Shown here piece after piece: positions 11,193 to 22,850 of a DNA stretch of 64,000 bases (its first letter is position 1; each line of letters starts with the position of its first letter). Source of the stretch: Engraulis encrasicolus (taxonomy: Eukaryota; Chordata; Actinopteri; Clupeiformes; Engraulidae); contig NC_085859.1 of assembly GCF_034702125.1 (NCBI RefSeq), positions 6,343,116 to 6,407,115 of the forward strand, in the 5' to 3' direction. The position numbers were made by a program, and so were the translations under genes. The notes under the pieces were generated by a model, which saw only the letters and a list, made by a program, of their open reading frames with translations, was not told where the DNA came from and did no database searches.

Positions 11193-12359
11193 AGATATCC
11201 TATGCAACTTTGACATAAACACACCGATATAAACAACTTTATAGCGGCCTCTAGTGGTTCTGCCGAAAATCTGCATTGAACTAAATTAGACAGAGATTAT
11301 GTGCAAATTAAATTTCTCCGTCTTCTGTAATTGGCCAGATTGCCTTCCTTGCATTCAGCTCTCTCCACTTTTAAGGGGCTTTATCGTATATGCGATTCTC
11401 CCCCTTGCTTATGAGTTTGCTGCTTCATCTATTCACTTCACACAACTGCAATCATGTTTGCACTTCCTTCAGATGAAGCCTATTATTTGATCCACTTGTT
11501 CCTGGCAGATATCCCCGTCTTTATTTCACATTTCCAGTAACTATATAGTAGGCTAAGCCTACCTGTACGTTACAAGAACGAGGAAACAAAAGGCTATTGC
11601 TTATTTTGTTGTCATTATAATAAAGATTTCGAAGTTGAGGTGACAAGACGCGTTTTTATCTTGTGTGGTGTTGAAAGTGAAAGTGGACATCCAGAGATCA
11701 CATTTTGTCTCCTCTTGATCGGCAACAACATATATTTTTAGCCTCGCTCGACTGATTGTGTCCTTTGACATCAAGTAAAATGTGCGACATCAGATTTCAA
11801 CTCGTATACATTTGTGTAGCTTTGTAAACTAAACGAGGTGGCGTGTGCTTTGATAATGCTAATGCATAAATCCCAGTGCAGTGAATGAATGACAAAATCC
11901 ACATCTTTGCTCTTTTGGCGTTCGGCTCTCTCCGGTTTCAAGCCCTTTTCCAATGTTCACACAAGCGATTTATTTGCCTGTCCAAACCTTTCATCTCAAT
12001 TAGCTTGTGATTTATTTGCAGTCCCATTCGTTGTTTTTGCTGCATGCCAGCGTGATTTTTCGTGATCAGCTAGCCAGTAGCCAGCTTTCAGCGAGCTGCT
12101 GCTGCTTAGTTAGCAAACGAAGGGGAATGGGTCTCGTTCCGCTCATACAGCATAGAAATCTAGACGCCCCTAGCGGCCGCAAATTCCACAACAACAAAAG
12201 GCGCGGCGCCGCCAGGCAAAACTGCAAGTGCTGTTTCGGAGCAGGAGCACTAGGCGGTGATGGAAATATTGCCATTTTCGCCATAACGGGTCAGTCAAGG
12301 AAAACCTTGAGTTGAAAGCCATTTCATGACTATGAAAAAGTTGCATAGTGTTTCTTTAA
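11190..12359. mobile_element. 1.17-kb TIR element, TTAA ends
   Basis: TIRs TTAAAGATATCCTATGCAAC and GTTGCATAGTGTTTCTTTAA. It shares its TTTAAA with the neighbouring MITE. The open frames inside have no recognisable domain. Confidence 0.68.
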
Positions 12360-12531
12360 GTAACTTACTACTAAGGCTTAAGTACCACCTACGTTTTTGT
12401 GGGAAACAGAGGCCTGACAGTTTTGCCCATCTGATCTGCAACTACAGGAAACGTCTGGACCAGATTGGCTAGGGTTATTGTGGTTAAAGGAGGATAAATC
12501 ACCACCATTTGAAATGTGAAGGTGTACTTAC

Positions 12532-13212
12532 TCATTGATCCTTCCCATTCTGGAAATGTGATCATATTTTGGCCAGAATGGATCCTTTTCTCGTGTTTCC
12601 TTAGCCAAGCAATTGAAGAAAACTCTGTTCCACATAGAGAGCAATGTGGACGCCTTTGGTGGGATTGGAAATCCTTCTTCAGAGCAAAAGTCTTTTTGCA
12701 AAGACAGCACTCGGATGCTTTTTTCTTCCTCATGTGTGTGTTCCTCAAGTGAACATTAGATGGTCTCTTTCTGATGGATCCCTTTCCAGCGTGGACTGCC
12801 ATGTGCCTTGTGAATCTGGACTGAAGGATACACTCGTACCCACACTGTGCACACTCAAACAGCCTGCCCCCTGTATGGACTCTCTGGTGTGTCTCGAGAT
12901 AGCGCATATGACTAAACTTCTTTCCGCACTGTGAACACTCACATGGCTTTGCCCCTGTATGGGTCCTCTGGTGCTGCTTGAGATGGTCCATTCGTCTAAA
13001 GGTCTCTCCACATTCAGAGCACCGATGTTTATGGAGAAATCTCTGCTGGTTCCTGGGATTGTGCTTGTGCGTACAATGCCTTGAGAGGTTGATCTTGTCA
13101 GTGAAGCTCTTTCCACAAATAGAGCATGGAAATGTCTTGGCTTGACGACGTCTTCCTTTCCTGTTGTCCTCTCCATTCTGGCTTCCATTAGATTGGAGAC
13201 TTTGGCCTTCAC
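12532..13212 (-). CDS. Zinc-finger gene 1: finger exon C (6 C2H2 fingers)
   Basis: Internal exon of 681 bp (227 codons), phase 1-1 (acceptor TTTCAG|GTGAAGG; donor ATGA|GTAAGT). It has the leader GEGQSLQSNGSQNGEDNRKG, then about six fingers: TFPCSICGKSF, HRCSECGETF, CECSQCGKKF, FECAQCGYEC, a degenerate CCLCKKTF with altered His spacing, and HCSLCGTEF. Linkers are poorly kept and there is no acidic tail, unlike exons B and D. The open frame continues past 12532 towards 12389, but the donor GTAAGT at 12526-12531 is strong and keeps phase 1, so that stretch is probably intron. Confidence 0.78.
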
Positions 13213-13329
13213 CTGAAACATAAATCAAACAGTTTTCAGACACGTCATCATTTTTATGGGGTTTTTTTGTTGTAAGGGTCAATCCATATGAAATCATACC
13301 AGACTGGTGCAAATACAGTTCTACTTAAA

Positions 13330-13512
13330 CATTTTCTTTTGCCTTAAGACATGTAAAAGTGTTTATCTTTTATCTTTTTAACATCAGCTGATTTTAAAGC
13401 AAATCACTCATCGACATCATAGTGACCCTCTGATGAAGATGGAAGTAACACCGTCGAAACATGTCAGGTAAAAGATAAAAACTAATGTCTTAAGGCAAAA
13501 GAAAATCTGAAG
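13330..13512. repeat. Fold-back element
   Basis: Arms TTTTCTTTTGCCTTAAGACA and its reverse complement around a CTGATGAAGATGGAAGTAAC loop. In the intron upstream of exon C. Confidence 0.7.
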
Positions 13513-14445
13513 TGTTTAAGCAGAACTTTGCTCTCAATGTGCATGTTGCCCATGTTCAGGTTGGAAATTAAAAAAGAAAACATCACATAAGACAAGTCTC
13601 ATTGGCATTTTTAAGAAGAAGAATTCATGGAGAATGAAGAAAAAAATAAAATAAAAATCTGTGGACAATCCCACAAGGGGTTCTGGAGCTCTGAAAATGA
13701 CACCCAAAATGATTTGTCAGACTTGTGAGGTCTTCTGGTCAAACACTGATGGGGTTTCCTTTCTATTTATAGCTTTTTATGAGAGTGTTCCTACTTGTCT
13801 CTACAAGGGTAAAAAATCAAGATGCTATGTTGGGCACAAATATGTATTCTGAAGGCCTAAACAGAGCACAGCCAAAACTCCAGAACAATTTGTATAGTCT
13901 TTGAGGGAATGCTATGACGATGCAGGATCATACAGACCAAAACTGACAGTTTAGCAACAAACTATTCCAATCTATGTACCAGCAAGCCAAATTTGAGCTT
14001 CCTACATGGTTTAGTTATTGAGCTAGGGGCTTGTGAATTTTGACAAAAAAAAAGAGTGTGAACAAAATGGGCACCCCCCTCCCCTAGTAAAATTGGCTGT
14101 AACACGGAGAGTGTACATCTTACATTCAAATAAATTTGCAGTGTTTCTCTTAAGTACCATGGGTACACTTGGTAATATTTTCAGATTTTTTTGAGACCTA
14201 AGTGCGCGGGCACTTGTTGATTTGGCGTGGAATGACCCGTATGTCACTTGTGCAAAAGATACAATACAGTATAATCCTACTGTAACTTCAAGCTGAAGTT
14301 AAAAAGAAACATGCTAAATGGTCGCTAATGTTGACTGCTATCCGCTAATAACTTTGGTTTAGGGACAGCTAGCCATATTTACTAGCAGAGACTAACCTAC
14401 TGGCTCATAACGGACGCCACAGCCTTGCAAAATATATCATTACAT

Positions 14446-14842
14446 TACATTACATTGCACTTAGCAGACGCTTTCATTTTATTCAAAGCGACTTACAACT
14501 ATTATTTTCAGGGTATTGGTTACAGTCCCTGGAGCAATGTGGGGTTAGGTGCCTTGCTCAAGGGCACTTCAGCCATGGATGGAGATGTAGGGAGAGGTCA
14601 GGGGGGATTTGAACCGGCAACCCCTAGATTGAAAGACCAACTCTCTAACCACTAGGCCAAGGCTGCCCTAACTATTATTTCTCAGGGTATTGGTTACAGT
14701 CGTTGGAGCAATGTGGGGTTAGGTACCTTGCTCAAGGGCACTTCAGCCATGTATAGAGGTGTAGGGAGAGGTCAGTGGAGATTCGAACCAGCAACCCCCA
14801 GATTGAAAGACCAACTCTCTAACCACTAGGCCACGGCTGCCC
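14446..14842 (-). mobile_element. Two tandem tRNA-derived SINE units
   Basis: Minus strand: GTGGCCTAGTGGTTAGAGAG (A box) and GGTTCGAATC (B box), a body with TGGCTGAAGTGCCCTTGAGC, and a tail AGTCGCTTTGAATAAAATG with TACATT repeats. The full unit is at the low-coordinate end; a second, tail-less unit follows at about 14668-14842. Confidence 0.8.
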
Positions 14843-15186
14843 ACAAAGCAACGTCAAAATATAGGGCGACTATGCGCAGTCACCTTTTCATTATTGTTTC
14901 ACAATATTGCGCATGGCGACACTACCAAAACAAAGGATATGAAAGAAAACGTTGACACAATTATGATTACTGCCAAACCGCTGGTTAGCTCTTCTTTTAT
15001 TACCGCAGTGATGAAAAATAATAACCGCCCCAGCCCTACTGCGGTGTTAATCGCCCCTTTCTGAGTCTCTGTAGCAACATTTTTTTTTGTGTGTGTGTGT
15101 GTCTGCCAGCGCGACGAACGCACTCATGCCTTATAACCACAATCACTTCCTCAACCTGTCAACTGAAAGTCGTGGATCAAATTAAT

Positions 15187-15412
15187 TGTTATTAAAGCCT
15201 TTTTAAAGAACTTTGGTCAGTGATTAAGTGTAACGCCGGTGTTAGATAAGTAATAAGCTACTTGAGTCCGTGGGTTATGCTCTATTGATAACGGGTAAGG
15301 GGACGTTTACGACACTCCGCTTCGCGTAGTACCCCACTCCACTTGCCCGTTATCAATCCAGCATAACCCACAGCCTCTCGTGTCTTATTGCTTAGTTAAC
15401 TTGAACTTGAAC
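15187..15412. repeat. Inverted-repeat element just downstream of exon B
   Basis: Arms TGGGTTATGCTCTATTGATA and complement. A paralogous copy occupies 38615-38825, just downstream of the gene 3 acidic exon donor, so it probably descends from one insertion in a shared intron. Confidence 0.7.
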
Positions 15413-15422
15413 CTGTACTCAC

Positions 15423-16112
15423 CCTCGGTGATGTACTCCATCTCCTCTTCCTGTCCTTCTTCATTGATCATCTTCCTCAGGAGTTTGTGGTGGTTGTTTG
15501 CTTCAAAGTGCTTCATCACATGATTCAACAACAATTTTTGTATAGCATATCTCTTTCCACACGGTGGGCACTGATATGGCTTTCCTTCTACATGTGTGGT
15601 CTCATGTATTCTCGGGCTCTTTTTAAGAATTTTATGGTAGTCGTTTTTTTCAAAGTGCCACAACAGATGCTTCGCAAAGCGGGTCCTGCCATTAAATCCC
15701 TTTCCCCTACACTGTGGGCACTGATATGGTTTTTCTTCTACATGTGTGGTCTTATGTATATCCAGGCCCCCTTCATGAAGTTCCTGGTAGTGCTTCATCT
15801 GATGCTTCTCAAAGCGGCACTTGGAAGAATAGCTCTTCCAACAATGTGGGCATGGATATGGTTTTTCCTTTAAATGTGCCCTCACATGGTTTTTCAGGTC
15901 GCACTGGCGGTTAAATATCTTTCCACACTGAGAACACTGAAATTGCGTCCTTACAGTATGATGCTGTATCTGATGCCTTGTGAGGATGATCTTGTCAGGG
16001 AAGCTCTTGCCACAAACAGAGCATGGGAATCTGGGTTTGGTTTGATGATGTGTTCCTTTAGTGTTGTCCTCTCCATTCTGGCTTCCATTAGATCGGACAC
16101 TTTGGCCTTCAC
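15423..16112 (-). CDS. Zinc-finger gene 1: finger exon B (5 C2H2 fingers)
   Basis: Internal exon of 690 bp (230 codons), phase 1 at both ends (acceptor TTGCAG|GTGAAGG, donor GAGG|GTGAGT). It opens with the family leader GEGQSVRSNGSQNGED and then carries five C2H2 fingers (the first starts RFPCSVCGKSF; the fourth has an extra residue, CPQCRGKGF). Two half-finger remnants (DIHKTTH, RIHETTH) sit between intact fingers, which shows loss of fingers. The exon ends with an acidic tail MINEEGQEEEMEYITEG like the end of the acidic start exon. C2H2 fingers bind DNA, so a nuclear DNA-binding role is expected. Open reading frame past the donor is taken to be intron. Confidence 0.8.
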
Positions 16113-16240
16113 CTGCAACATAAATCAAACAAATGTAAGGAGCGTCAGTTTTTTAGTTTTTTTTTTGTTTGTAAGGGTCAATCCATACCAGAAATGAGAT
16201 ATCATACCAGGCTTGTGGAAAGGCTGAAATTCCACACTAA

Positions 16241-16541
16241 AGTCAAGTCAAGTAGGTTTTATTGTCAATTTCTTTACATGCACTGGTAATACAAAGAATT
16301 TGAAATTACATTTCTTGCTTTCCCATGCAGACATAGACTAATCTAGGTAAGGACATAGACAGTATAGACATAGACAGTACTTATACATGGACATAAGACA
16401 GTATGGACATAGACAGTGCTCATACAGACATTTAAAGTGCAAGACTGGACAACAGAAGACTTGTAGAGAACATACATTAAGAGGAGGTAATTGTTGTGCT
16501 TTTGTGCTTTTCCTAAAAGTCCTTTATAGCGTTCTGACATA
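16241..16541 (-). mobile_element. LINE 3' end fragment
   Basis: Reverse complement of the 3' end of the LINE at 49290-49605, including the TTGAC repeat tail and AAAGAAATTGACAATAAAAC. It lies in the intron between the acidic exon and exon B of gene 1. Confidence 0.8.
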
Positions 16542-16929
16542 TGCAACTTCAGTCGCTTTGAAAACGGGCGTTATTGGCCGCCTACGTGCACGAGCTCTAT
16601 TCTATGACTGACTGCCAGTCTGATCTGTGTTTATGAAGCGCAGAGCGGGGAGCACGTCCGGAGCCTTCGAAAGATGTGTCTCCGTCGAGTTTTAAGTCCC
16701 CTGACAGAGACGGCCACAACTAACCAGATAGTTAAGTGACCAGGGGCGGCCTTATCTCGCTAAACCTAGGAAAAATTCACTGACGTGGCAATACTGGGTT
16801 ACTTTAGTAATGTGAGGTGGTGGCGGGGTCTTGGTGGACGGTGGAGTTTTCTTATAAGTGAAAGCCCCAACAGGGAAACTCCAACTCCCAGTTGGGCTTT
16901 CACTTTCACTTCCTCTTTCCTGTACTCAC

Positions 16930-17175
16930 CCTCTGTGCTGTGTTTCACCTCCTCTTCCTCCTCATTGAGCATCATCATCCTCGGACGCCTAGGGCCAGGA
17001 ACACTAGACACCTCCTCCTCCTCCTCCTCCTCCTCCTTTTCTCCATCTTCATCTTCATCTTCTTCTTTCTTAATAACGATGAGCTTCAGAGACCCTGGGC
17101 AAGGACCAGTAGACGACTCATCCTCTTCGGTTTTAATATCTTGGTCCATTTCAGGCACCTCGTCCATTGCTTTAT
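16930..17175 (-). CDS. Zinc-finger gene 1: acidic start exon
   Basis: First coding exon of finger gene 1. The ATG is at 17167 and reads MDEVPEMDQDIKTEED. It is preceded by a splice acceptor (TTCCAG) at 17176, so a 5' non-coding exon lies upstream. About 79 residues: an acidic N-terminus with an IKTE (SUMO-type psi-K-x-E) motif, an E/D-rich stretch, then a V-P-G-P box and MMMLNEEEEE. The exon ends at a strong donor (GAGG|GTGAGT) in phase 1, which matches the phase 1 acceptors of all finger exons. Paralogous exons lie at 29.5, 39.0 and 60.8 kb. No KRAB, SCAN or BTB domain is seen. By analogy with other poly-finger proteins a regulatory N-terminus is likely (inference). The reading frame continues past the donor for about 40 codons, but those are probably intronic. 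Confidence 0.75.
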
Positions 17176-18304
17176 CTGGAATTAGAGAAGATCATTACTG
17201 CACTAGTAACTGGGCAATTCCATGTAAATGCCAACTAAGACCATTGCATGACACAATTGACTTTTCATTGAAAAATCATCAATTCCAAAATCAAATCAGG
17301 GCCTCTATTCAGAAAGGTAAACAACTTCTGTCATACAGCGCTGTGTGGAAATGTTTGCCCCGTAACCTATTTATTTGCTTTTATTGCATCTTTGTCACTC
17401 TGAATCGTTTCAGGTCAAGGAAATTGAAATGGTAGATGTAGAGATATCCTGACTGCAAACTGGCCATTTTATGACCCGTTTACTCTTATGATGGAACAAT
17501 AATGTTGCAACATATTAGAGAATGTAATTTTCCATCATTATGGGGTAATACCTAAAGACTGTGCTCCAAAATATAATGCCTTGGTAGCTATGTATGCGAT
17601 TTACCGTGCCACATGAGTGAGAGGACCATAACCAAGGCACTACTGCACCCCCTTACCATACAGCCTACGCCGTCTTTTAGACTGACTATATCAAGCTGAA
17701 ATATTAATCTTCTGTGTAACCTGGAGGGTGCATACATGACTAGCCTACATAACGATGATGTAATCAGAGGACAGTTTCACATGTCTTCTGGGTCCATCTA
17801 GAATGAGCTTTGCCACATGCAATCTATTACTACTGTACTACAATCTTAACATGTTGTGAGAGAGCTTCAGGTCAGGTAGGTAATTTTTTTTAAAAAATAT
17901 CAAAACTATGTGGAGCTTAATTGAAAAGTGTATCGGTAATTTTATTTGGCGGTGATGGTCCGGCGGATATTTGGCGTGGACTGACCCTACCGCTGAACTA
18001 ATTCCCACTGACAGTTTTGTTTTATAGCATGAACACTCCCGCCCTTTGATAATTTTACCTGGAGGTCTGGAGTGTTTGGGGTGGAAAGGGGAGCAGAGCT
18101 ATTGTTCACAAACGTGGCCTTTTAAATAGCTAAATTAATCAATTTGCCGTGACACTGACCAAACAAGGCAGACACCTCGTCGTAGGGCTATATTCCTCTG
18201 TAACAATCATATAAAAAAAAAATCAGGTGTAGTTCTATTTTTTCGTCAGCATCTCGTTATCTGGCCTAAGTACTATAAGCAAAGAAAGTAGATCCAAAGG
18301 AAGA
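17176..18304. other. Gene 1 intron 1, nothing recognised
   Basis: Short random frames only. GGCGTGGACTGACCCT near 17970 recalls MITE words seen near 14230, but no borders were found. Confidence 0.45.
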
Positions 18305-18570
18305 AGCGTCATTTTGTTTCTTTTCCGGTATCCACTTTATGTCGGGTGAACGCCCCCTTAGGAGACCTTCGGTTAGGAGACCTTCGGAGTCCTGAGGTTG
18401 AGAATAAATCAAGCCCCCTTAGCGCTGTAGATGGCGGTAGCGCACGTCTTGAGCAAACACCTCAAAAATAGAAGAAGAAGGAGGGGACAACGCCCCCTTA
18501 GGAGACCCAACTTGAGCCCACGCTTTTGCATTGAGTGGGCGTGGTTTGCGTTATCTTCCTCTTATCCAAT
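18305..18570 (+). repeat. Dispersed repeat family, copy 1
   Basis: About 260 bp with CGGTATCCACTTTATGTCGG, CTTAGGAGACCTTCGG twice, CTGTAGATGGCGGTAGCGCA and TAGAAGAAGAAGGAGGGG. Inverted copies at 23990-24235 and 25010-25258. Confidence 0.75.
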
Positions 18571-18712
18571 ATTTTTGGTATTATCGTTGCTAACAATGGG
18601 AAATTGCAGCAACCTTGCTAACAGCCCTGCCGACAAACACATCTGGTCAGCGAGACAGATACATCACTCACCTGGAATGTGAAGCTGTGATTGACGTGGT
18701 TTACGCCCTCAC

Positions 18713-18850
18713 CAGCTCTCTGTTCATTCTCTTATTTTTGGTATCAAATCAAGCAGGGCTTCGGTAATGCTGGAAGAAAAGGCCATAACTTCTTTCTCTC
18801 TCACTGCAGAAAGTTTTCGCCTGCACAGCACAGGCACTGTTGTCACTCTG
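18713..18850 (-). other. Gene 1 candidate 5' non-coding exon and promoter region
   Basis: This segment shares blocks with regions 33.3, 45.0, 45.2 and 63.8 kb (plus-strand reading includes GCTGGAAGAAAA and TTCGCCTGCACAGC). Each copy ends, on the minus strand, at a splice donor; here it is GCTG|GTGAGG at 18713. All acidic start exons have an acceptor just before the ATG, so these are the best candidates for the untranslated first exons and nearby promoters. The upstream limit is not resolved. Confidence 0.5.
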
Positions 18851-19502
18851 AGAATGTGAGACAGGTGGTCGTCGCGTGCCTGCGGTAGTAACAACTGACG
18901 TGTCTTTCAAAACAAAAGCCCCACCACGGTCTAGGCAAAAGGGCAAGAACTACTATAAATTGCAAAAGTGTCGTCAGGCTGCCAGACTTAATTAATCATC
19001 TTGTGCGCCTTTCAATCAGTATCTTTGTACAGAAAACCAGGCCTCTATCAAGACAATGTTGCTGCAAAACAATATGTTGAAATTTTGCTCATGCCACTCA
19101 CATTATCTTGCTATATAGCGTAGTATTATCCTGCTATAACACAGTTGGTTGTAGTAGCCTAGTTGTCTTAATTTCAACTTCATGTGGCAGGAAAAATAAT
19201 GACAGCAAATTGACAGGTTTTAATTCAAACGTTTTACGTGAAACGTAACTATCCTCAAACTTGGTATGTTTGTATCACTTTAAAAAAAAAAAAATGCAAA
19301 TGAGGCCTTCTTCATTTTAAATACGGTATGTCAGGGTCCAGGGAAGAAACCATGAAAATGGTGATGGGACTGGGAGGTGCATGGGCAAAAAGGATACTGG
19401 AGAGAGAATGGAGGAGAGACAGTGCAGAAGGAAGAGTCAGAAGAGAGGGCAAGTAAAAAAGACCAGCTCAACCTGCTGGAGAGGTCATATTCCCATATCA
19501 TG

Positions 19503-19865
19503 TAGGGATGTTAACCAGTAACCGGTTAACCGATAGTCGACCGGATCAACGATAACCGGTTACATTTTCTGCCACCGGATAACCGGTAATAAATTATAAT
19601 AATAATTTCCTCCCAAAAAGCCCCCAAAAAACTATAATTTTGAGGTTTTGGTACGATAATTCAGCATTTTCCATCTGGCGACACTGGCTGGACATGACAG
19701 GTCCTGTCTGAGCAGCAAAAAGAAAGGCTTATGTGAAAAATGCAATTTTAAAAATTCTATCAGGCACGCTAACGTTATATCATTTAAGATTGACGGTTAA
19801 CCGGTTAACCACCGGTTAATGTCTCAGTTACCGGTTAAGATATTTTGTAATTTTCGCCATCCCTA
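19503..19865. mobile_element. hAT-like MITE with exact 8-bp target duplication
   Basis: TIRs TAGGGATG / CATCCCTA; target duplication ATATCATG (19495-19502, 19866-19873). Dense ACCGGTTAACC words near both ends. Confidence 0.82.
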
Positions 19866-20523
19866 ATATCATGGTAGTGAATAAAAATGGCCTTATCTGG
19901 GGCTGGCACCTAGGCCTACGGTTTTCTGAGTGATTGGACATCATTTTGAAATGCAAATGTCTATAAATACAATAAAGAGCAGAAAGTAGCAGATTTTATG
20001 GAGATTTCTTTAAAAAAAAATAGATTGTATCTATAGATACACAAGTGGGTGATCTACATGTTAACTGCTAGCTTAGACGTCAAATTTGCACTGCCATACC
20101 CAGAGAATGGTTGAAAGTACAGGAGAATGGTAAAACCCTATCATTTAACTCAAGTGCAGGTGTAAAATAAGCTTATTTCAAAAAATGGGCAGTATCACTT
20201 TAAAGCCAAAACATTGTTCAATAATCGTGATTAATAATCGTAATTGCAATTTTGATCCAAATAATCATGATTATCATTTTTAGCTGCAAGTAGGAAACTC
20301 AAGTTGAAACCATTTATTGATTTAGAGAGATGAATGGGACACTGGAGAATCCACAGTGGATGTTGTCTTCATTGCCGTAGGATGGTCGCTTGGCCCATGA
20401 CATTGAATGATGGGTGTAAACAACTGTGTATAAACCCACTGGTGTTTTAGTACTGTATTTTTTGAGGGAGGAAACCAACGCACACCAGAGGTTTCGAGGT
20501 GCAGGTAGCGGGTGCAAGATCAA

Positions 20524-20636
20524 TTTTGTAGAAGAAGGTACCGCACACTCTTGTCCATCGTGCTGCAATTTATTGACAAATTGTCAATAAATTGCAGCAC
20601 GATGGACAAGAGTGTGCGGTACCTTCTTCTACAAAA
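20524..20636. repeat. Perfect 113-bp palindrome
   Basis: Two 56-base arms (outer end TTTTGTAGAAGAAGGTACCG) are exact reverse complements around a single A at 20580. No mismatch was found on reading. Confidence 0.95.
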
Positions 20637-20847
20637 GTATTTTTAAAATTTGTTCAGATTAAACAATATGACCAAACCAGAGCCATTTCACCACCACTCA
20701 ACATGAAAATAATACAGAAATTCACTTTTTAAAGAAACAGGCCACCATTTTTCGATTTTCATACTGGCAGCATTTCCAAGTATTACACATGTACGTATGT
20801 GCGTTTCATTTTCTTCTAGGTGCGTCTCAGCACCTACATTGTCAGTC

Positions 20848-21110
20848 ATGGGTGAGCGGTTAGGGCGTCAGACTTGCATCCCAGAGGTTGCCGGTTCGAC
20901 TCCCGACCCGCCAGGTTGGTGGGGGGAGTAATCAACCAGTGCTCTCCCCATCCTCCTCCATGACTGAGGTAAGGGTGGTTTATGCCTCCAGTCCAGCGTC
21001 CCTGCGTCGTAATGCAGTGAGCCGCGCAGTTAACGTAGTGAAGCCCCCCCCATCACGCAGGTACTCTGGGGCACCTCCCCAAAATTGTGTCTCGACGCAG
21101 GGAGCGACGG
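20848..21110 (+). mobile_element. tRNA-derived SINE
   Basis: CATGGGTGAGCGGTTAGGGC and GGTTCGACTCC are Pol III A and B box-like. The 5' part matches the copy at 36288; the 3' part diverges. Confidence 0.72.
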
Positions 21111-21897
21111 CGTGAAAGGGCGAAAATAGGTCTCTGATTGGTCCTCTCGACCAGCCTGCTCTGTCCTCGAGTCGAGAACAAGCGCTACTTCCTTGTTCTA
21201 ACCTTCGTCGGTCTACGGACTGTGGGCTCTTCATTAAATAAGTTGCCCGTGCTTTGTGGTTTGATTTATTTACACGAACCAATGACAACACATGCGCTTG
21301 CAACGACGCTGAAGTTATTTGGACAGTTGAACAGTGGTTCCGAGGTCGAGGAAACATTCCGCTTCGTCCTCGACAAATGAGCCACTTCTTTGTTCCAAAC
21401 TACCACTGTGGCTGCCAGTGCGATCAAACATGCACGTGATATAAAGATTTAATGTTTCATTTTCATTGTCGTCGAGTCTGTGATGCTAAAAAACAACCGA
21501 CATGTCTAGGTTACTCTTTGTATTGAAGGCAGTTTGAGCGTGGAATGACATCGCGCAGACCGTGCTTCAAAACAGGGCATAAAGCAAAACTAGACTGCCT
21601 GTGCAGTCGCCTTCGACTGCTTAAGGTATATCCCCGAAACGCGACGATTCCAGTCCCCCATCATTCCTACCACTCCCGTCCACCATTTCGTAAACGTATA
21701 TGATACATACAGACGTGACATGACGTGCCTAGGCTTAAAACCAAACGACTATTGTGAAAATGAAGCAAAAAATGGGGCAAATGGTAATACTGTTTTAATG
21801 GTTCAGTGGATATACCACATTAGGTACAGTGTAATAACCAGTGTAACAACATTTAATACAATGTAATTTTTTTACTTAGCCTACATCATGTGTTTGT

Positions 21898-22078
21898 GCT
21901 CAAGTGGTATTACATGGTATTGCATATTGTTACACTGGTATTACACTATATTACATGGTATTGCATACTGTTACACTCGTTATTACACTGTACCTGATAT
22001 TGCTTATTGTTACACTGGTATTACACTAGTATTACATGGTATTAAATATTGTTACATTGGTTATTACACTGTACCTAA
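21898..22078. repeat. Short degenerate tandem repeat
   Basis: Recurring TTACACTGGTATTACA and ATGGTATTGCATATTG words. Mostly low complexity. Confidence 0.7.
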
Positions 22079-22117
22079 TATGGTAGATTCACTGAAATGG
22101 TGAACCATTAAAATAAG

Positions 22118-22850
22118 GTGTTACCGGGCAAATCAATCCACCCAGTCAGAAGTTATGGGCCAAATGAAAATTCCGCCATTTTGAAAGTGTTGTCTTCCAA
22201 ACTCGAATCAGTTCATGAACCTACCCTAGAGCATTCACACACCAAATCTGGGACAAATCCATCCACCCGGTCAGAAGTTATGGACCAAACAAAAATTCGG
22301 CCATCTTGAATTCAGCCATCTTGAAAGTGTTGACCTCCCAACTCGAAGCAGTTCATGAACCTACCCTAGAGCATTCACACACCAAATCTGGGACAAATCC
22401 ATCCACCCGGTCAGAAGTTATGGACCAAACAAAAATTCGGCCATCTTGAATTCAGCCATCTTGAAAGTGTTGACCTCCAAACTCGAATCAGTTCATGAAC
22501 CTGCCCTAGAGCATTCACCCAAAAAATCTGGGACAAATCCAAACATCTGTTCAAAAGTTATGGACCAAACAAAAATTCGGCCATCTTGAATTCAGCCATC
22601 TTGAAAGTGTTGACCTCCCAACTCGAAGCAGTTCATGAACCTACCCTAGAGCATTCACACACCAAATCTGGGACAAATCCATCCACCCGGTCAGAAGTTA
22701 TGGACCAAACAAAAATTCGGCCATCTTGAATTCAGCCATCTTGAAAGTGTTGACCTCCAAATTCAAATCAGTTCATGAACCTGCCCTAGAGCATTCACCC
22801 AAAAAATCTGGGACAAATCCAAACATCCGTTCAAAAGTTATCGCGTTAAC
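22118..22850. repeat. 140-bp satellite, about five copies
   Basis: GCATTCAC recurs at 22231, 22371, 22511, 22651, 22791, exactly 140 bp apart. Later copies alternate between two variants (CACACACCAAATCTGG and CACCCAAAAAATCTGG), giving a 280-bp higher-order period. Confidence 0.9.

Noticed and set aside
12007..12315. 102-codon plus-strand frame
   Set aside because: Lies inside the TTAA-ended TIR element and has no recognisable domain or splice context.
20860..20920. Functional tRNA gene
   Set aside because: Only A and B box-like words; no cloverleaf. It is a SINE head with copies elsewhere.
22118..22850. CRISPR-like array
   Set aside because: The 140-bp units are adjacent head-to-tail without unique spacers, in a eukaryotic context: satellite DNA.
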